Source: Streptomyces guryensis
GTDB taxonomy: Bacteria; Actinomycetota; Actinomycetes; Streptomycetales; Streptomycetaceae
Length of the DNA: 64,000 bases
Reading direction: 5' to 3'
Assembly: GCF_021261325.1 (NCBI RefSeq)
Contig: NZ_JAJSBI010000035.1
Coordinates: 1-64,000, forward strand
The position numbers and the translations under genes were made by a program. Shown piece after piece: positions 61,097 through 64,000 of this stretch; position 1 is the first letter of the stretch, and the number at the start of each line of letters is the position of its first letter. The notes under the pieces are model-generated. The model saw only the letters and a list, made by a program, of their open reading frames with translations, had not been told where the DNA came from and ran no database searches.

Positions 61097-62380
61097 TCAG
61101 GCCAGGGTCACCTCGACGGGCAGCTTCTTGATGCCGTTGACGAAGTTGGACCGTACCCGCGGGACGTCGCCGGCCAGACGGACGTCCGCCAGCCGGGGGA
61201 TCAGCTCCTCGAACATGATGCGGATCTCGGTGCGGGCGAGCAGGTTGCCCAGGCACAGGTGGGGGCTGCCCTTGCCGAAGGTGACGTGGTCGTTGTGCTG
61301 CCGGGTGACGTCGAAGTCGTACGCGTTGCCGAAGACCTCCTCGTCACGGTTGCCGGAGGCGAACCACATGACGACCTTGTCACCCTCCCTGACCTGCTTG
61401 CCGCCCAGTTCCACGTCCCTGGTCGCGGTGCGGCGGAAGTGGTAGACGGGGGACGCCCAGCGCAGGAACTCCTCGACGGCGAGCGGGATCAGGGACGGGT
61501 CCTGCTGAAGGCGGGCGAGCTGCTCGGGGTGCTGCAGCAGGGCCAGCATCGAGTGGGTGATGGTGTGCCGGGTGGTCTCGTTGCCGGCCACCACCAGCAG
61601 CAGGAAGTAGTTGTCGAAGTCCTGCCCGGAGAGCGGGACACCGTCGCGCGGTGTGGTGTTGACGAGCCGCGAGACCAGGTCGGTGCCGTCGCCGCCACGC
61701 CGCTGCCGGGCCAGCTCGCGGCCGTAGTCGAAGACTTCGAGCGAGGCGGGTGAGCGGAAGGGCAGGTCGCGGAACTGCTCGCTCTCCGCGCTGTGCAGCA
61801 GCACGTCCGCGTAGTCGGGGTCGGTGTTGCCGATGATCCGGTTGCCCCAGTCGATGAGCTTCTGGTTGTCCTCCGGCGGCACGTCCAGCAGCCGGGCGAG
61901 GACGTTGATGGGGAAGTCGGCGGAGACGTCGGAGACGAAGTCGAAGCTGCCCTTCGCCAGCGCCGCGTCCAGCGTGGTGGCGGTCAGGCCGCGCAGGAAG
62001 TCCGTGTAGCCGTTGATCACACTCGCACCGAACTGCCGCTGGATCACGCTGCGCAGGGCACGGTGGCGGACACCGTCCATCTCCAGGATGGAGGCCCGCT
62101 TCTTGATCTGGTCGTCGTCGACCTCCTCCAGGTTGACGAACCTGGTCGAGGTGAAGGTCTCCGCGTCGCGGTCGACGCGGGCGATGTCCGCGTGCCGGGT
62201 CACCGCCCAGAAGCCGGAGTTGGGCGTCTCCTCCGGCTGCCAGTGCACCGGGTCCTGGTGGCGCAGGGTGTGGAACATCCGCCACGGGGTGACGCCGTCG
62301 GTGAAGTTGTCGAGGTCGGCGAGGTCGACGTCCTCCAGGGGAAGCGGTTCGACGGCGGCGGACGTCAGGATCTCGGTCAT
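61097..62380 (-). CDS. Cytochrome P450
   Basis: 427 residues from ATG 62380 (GAGGAG upstream). The I-helix oxygen site is AGNETTR (265-271), the ExxR pair is E304/R307 in EEFLRW, the perf/PF region is FRRTATRDVELGGKQVREGDKVVMW, and the heme loop is FGKGSPHLCLGNLLAR with Cys376. It needs a ferredoxin, and one is encoded divergently at 63925. The start lies 17 bp after the GS-like gene stop, so the two are one operon. It resembles soluble actinobacterial P450s of the CYP125/142/linalool-hydroxylase class. Substrate unknown; linkage to an amide ligase suggests oxidation of an amine or its glutamyl conjugate. Confidence 0.93.
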   Translation of the reverse strand: MTEILTSAAVEPLPLEDVDLADLDNFTDGVTPWRMFHTLRHQDPVHWQPEETPNSGFWAVTRHADIARVDRDAETFTSTRFVNLEEVDDDQIKKRASILEMDGVRHRALRSVIQRQFGASVINGYTDFLRGLTATTLDAALAKGSFDFVSDVSADFPINVLARLLDVPPEDNQKLIDWGNRIIGNTDPDYADVLLHSAESEQFRDLPFRSPASLEVFDYGRELARQRRGGDGTDLVSRLVNTTPRDGVPLSGQDFDNYFLLLVVAGNETTRHTITHSMLALLQHPEQLARLQQDPSLIPLAVEEFLRWASPVYHFRRTATRDVELGGKQVREGDKVVMWFASGNRDEEVFGNAYDFDVTRQHNDHVTFGKGSPHLCLGNLLARTEIRIMFEELIPRLADVRLAGDVPRVRSNFVNGIKKLPVEVTLA

Positions 62381-62397
62381 GGGTGGCTCCTCGGTCG

Positions 62398-63777
62398 TCA
62401 CAGGTGGTGGGCGTACTCGGTGAACTCCCAGTCGGTGACGTGCCGTCCGAAGCGTTCGACCTCGTTGCGCTTGTAGCTGAGGTATGAGGTGGTGAAGTCC
62501 TTGCCGAGCAGCTCGGCCAGGGCGGTGTCCGCCTCCAGCGCGTCGAGCGCGGCGGGCAGGCTCGTCGGCAGCAGGGCGGCGCGCGCGGTGTCGTAGCCGT
62601 AGCCCTCCAGTGGGGCGGGCGGCTCCTCCCCCGCCCGGACGCCGAGCAGTGCGGCGGCGATCGTCCCGGCGAGCAGCAGGTACGGGTTGGCGCCGGCGTC
62701 GCCGAGCCGCAGCTCCAGACGGGCGCCGGAGCCGCGCTCGGGCGGGATGCGGACCATGGCGCTGCGGTTGTCCAGCCCCCAGTCGATCAGCCAGGGCGCG
62801 AGGGTGTCCGGGCCGAAACGTTTGTACGAGTTGACCGTCGGGTTGGCCAGCGCGGCGAGGGCCGGGGCGTGGGCGAGGACGCCGGCCAGGGCATGGCGGG
62901 CGGTGGCCGAGAGGCCGTACGCGCCGGCCGGGTCGTCGAAGGCGTTGCGTCCACGGTCGTCGTCACAGGACAGGTGGAGGTGGAAGCCGGAGCCGCCCGC
63001 GTCGTTGAAGGGCTTGGCCATGAACGTGGCGAGCCGGCCCTCCTGGCGTGCGAGTTCCTTGACTGCGGCCTTGAAGCGGAAGGCGCGGTCGGCGGCCGAC
63101 AGGGCCTCGGAGTGGGTGAGGTTGATCTCGAACTGCCCGCCGTCGAATTCGTGGTTGCCGTTGGTGACGCCGATGCGGAGGTCGCGCAGCAGGCGCAGGG
63201 TGCGCAGCAGATGGTTGTCGGGGTCGGAGCGCAGGCCGGCCGTGTAGACGGCTCCCGTGGCTGCTGAGTACCGCCTCCACCCGCTCGGGGACCCCGGGTC
63301 CTCGTCGCACAGGAAGTACTCGAGTTCGGGTCCGGCCACGGGGCGCAGACCGTGCTCGGCGCATCGCGCGAGGACCGAGCGCAGCAGGTCACGGGGGGAT
63401 TCCGGGGCGGGTGCCCCGGTCGCCGGGTCGATGACGTCCCCCAGGCAGACGGCGACCCCGGGCTCCCAGGGCAGCGCGACCAGGGTACCGAGGTCCGGGC
63501 GCACGGTGATGTCGGGCAGGCCGGCGTCCAGGCCGCCGCTCACGGGGACCACGTCCCCCTGGGGCGAGGTGTGGTAGACGGCCCGGCAGAAGGCGAGCCC
63601 GTGCTCGCACGCGGTCGGCAGTTGGTCGAGCAGGACGTCGCGGGCCCGGTCGGTGCCGATGAGGTCGGGATAGGTCACCCGGACCACGTCGATGCCCTCG
63701 GCGGCGAGCCGCTCCTGGTACTGACGGACGTCCGGTGTTTCTGATGCGCTCACCGTTGTCTCCTCGGCGGCCGGCAT
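62398..63777 (-). CDS. Glutamine-synthetase-like ligase (gamma-glutamylamide synthetase type)
   Basis: 459 residues from ATG 63777. GS fold: VVRVTYPDLIGTDRARDVLL, PDLGTLVALPWEPGVAVCLGDV (beta-grasp end), PVAGPELEYFLCDEDPG (metal Glu), VTNGNHEFDGGQFEINLTHSEALSAADRAFRFKAAVKELARQEGRLATFMAKPFNDAGGSGFHLHLS (metal Glu and His) and ERGSGARLELRLGDAGANPYLLLAGTIAAALLG. The adenylylation-site Tyr loop of GlnA is absent. The type matches GlnA2/3/4-like or PuuA-like enzymes that glutamylate amines with ATP. First gene of an operon with the P450, under a TTGTTTGATGCCAAACGA operator. Confidence 0.9.
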   Translation of the reverse strand: MPAAEETTVSASETPDVRQYQERLAAEGIDVVRVTYPDLIGTDRARDVLLDQLPTACEHGLAFCRAVYHTSPQGDVVPVSGGLDAGLPDITVRPDLGTLVALPWEPGVAVCLGDVIDPATGAPAPESPRDLLRSVLARCAEHGLRPVAGPELEYFLCDEDPGSPSGWRRYSAATGAVYTAGLRSDPDNHLLRTLRLLRDLRIGVTNGNHEFDGGQFEINLTHSEALSAADRAFRFKAAVKELARQEGRLATFMAKPFNDAGGSGFHLHLSCDDDRGRNAFDDPAGAYGLSATARHALAGVLAHAPALAALANPTVNSYKRFGPDTLAPWLIDWGLDNRSAMVRIPPERGSGARLELRLGDAGANPYLLLAGTIAAALLGVRAGEEPPAPLEGYGYDTARAALLPTSLPAALDALEADTALAELLGKDFTTSYLSYKRNEVERFGRHVTDWEFTEYAHHL

Positions 63778-63778
63778 G

Positions 63779-63796
63779 TTGTTTGATGCCAAACGA
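63779..63796. promoter_or_regulatory. Operator TTGTTTGATGCCAAACGA (GS-like/P450 side)
   Basis: Sixteen of 18 bases match the perfect GTTTGA-AG-TCAAAC palindrome site at 63886-63903; the imperfect arm is GCCAAAC. It lies directly before the GS-like ATG. The preceding ATG trinucleotide is shared too, giving ATGTTGTTTGA in both copies. Confidence 0.78.
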
Positions 63797-63885
63797 TAAG
63801 AACGGCTCCAGCCACCCGCAAGGGGGTCGCATCAAAAAATTATCCACCTGGACAGGTATTGACCAGGGGTGAACGGCTTCCTATG

Positions 63886-63903
63886 TTGTTTGAAGTCAAA
63901 CGA
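63886..63903. promoter_or_regulatory. Operator TTGTTTGAAGTCAAACGA (ferredoxin side)
   Basis: Contains the perfect palindrome GTTTGA-AG-TCAAAC, 21 bp upstream of the ferredoxin ATG. The two copies, 107 bp apart in the divergent region, imply one repressor (GntR or TetR size site) for both operons. Confidence 0.82.
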
Positions 63904-63924
63904 GCTTACCCGGGAGGACCGGCC

Positions 63925-64000
63925 ATGAAGGTCGTCGTCGACATGAACAAGTGCCAGGACCACGGCCAGTGCGTTTTCGCGGCCCCCGACGTCTTCCGGC
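63925..64000 (+). CDS. Ferredoxin (3Fe-4S/4Fe-4S, P450 redox partner), cut by window end
   Basis: ATG at 63925 with GGGAGGACC upstream. The first 25 residues (KVVVDMNKCQDHGQCVFAAPDVF) show the N-terminal cluster motif C-x2-H-G-x-C and A-P-x-V-F of the small actinobacterial ferredoxins that feed P450s. The rest lies outside the window. Divergent from the GS-like/P450 operon with a matched operator, so it is the probable electron donor to the P450 at 61097. Confidence 0.85.
   Translation, partial: MKVVVDMNKCQDHGQCVFAAPDVFR

Overview
The window is chromosomal DNA from a Streptomyces or a very close relative. GC content is very high, GTG and TTG starts are common, ribosome sites are AGGAGG-type, and the gene families are typical of the genus: a WhiJ-type XRE/DUF397/ATPase locus, two DUF574 methyltransferases, SpoIIE-type phosphatases, secreted glycosidases under LacI control, and an ABC sugar importer with no ATPase gene of its own. 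It reads as accessory (arm-like) DNA: secreted hydrolases, sugar and aromatic catabolism, many one-component regulators and several decaying genes. I see no rRNA, tRNA, CRISPR or PKS/NRPS genes.

Layout. 1-6.3 kb: end of an IS110-type transposase, an amidohydrolase, a MarR regulator, a GH16 glucanase, a decayed Tat-exported protein, a TfoX-like protein, a decayed FAD oxidoreductase and an SMP-30 lactonase. 6.4-12.3 kb: two tandem small secreted paralogues, then a developmental/signalling block (DUF574 methyltransferase, GAF-SpoIIE phosphatase, HATPase, and an XRE-DUF397-DUF574 operon with ATGA overlaps). 12.3-15.5 kb: secreted GH5 enzyme divergent from its LacI regulator, with two TTTACGTAAA operators between them. 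15.5-23.7 kb: lipoprotein, an MFS exporter and a UvrA-like ABC protein that share an unusual promoter motif, a methyltransferase, a frameshifted AraC regulator, a VOC protein and a metallophosphoesterase. 23.8-28.5 kb: sugar ABC operon (PmoA-like protein, binding protein, two permeases, DUF624). 28.7-37.9 kb: S1 protease, NmrA/HxlR pair, MerR/methyltransferase pair, ThuA-Gfo/Idh pair, membrane SpoIIE phosphatase, IclR regulator and two small secreted proteins.

38.1-50.6 kb: M9 collagenase-like peptidase, LysR, a 50-residue ORF, a P450 remnant, and an aromatic-degradation operon (flavin monooxygenase, hydroxyquinol-type intradiol dioxygenase, YceI-like protein) divergent from a GAF/Fis activator. 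A second flavin monooxygenase, a GCS2 ligase and a cupin follow. 50.7-61.1 kb: a glycan locus with LacI, a very large GH106-like protein, an MFS porter, an arabinose/fucose isomerase-family enzyme and a GH92 alpha-mannosidase. AAAACGTTTT sites link LacI, the GH106-like gene and probably the MFS operon. 61.1-64 kb: a P450 and a glutamine-synthetase-like ligase diverge from a ferredoxin that runs off the window, with the same 18-bp operator in front of each.

The most interesting candidates are (i) the GS-like/P450/ferredoxin divergon with matched TTGTTTGA..TCAAACGA operators, (ii) the repeated GATCAGGAATCGAGAAGCGC element at a fixed distance from two promoters of a resistance-like MFS/UvrA pair, (iii) the WhiJ-type operon with a methyltransferase as third gene, and (iv) the LacI/GH106/isomerase/GH92 glycan locus. 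All calls come from reading the sequence; no database search was run.
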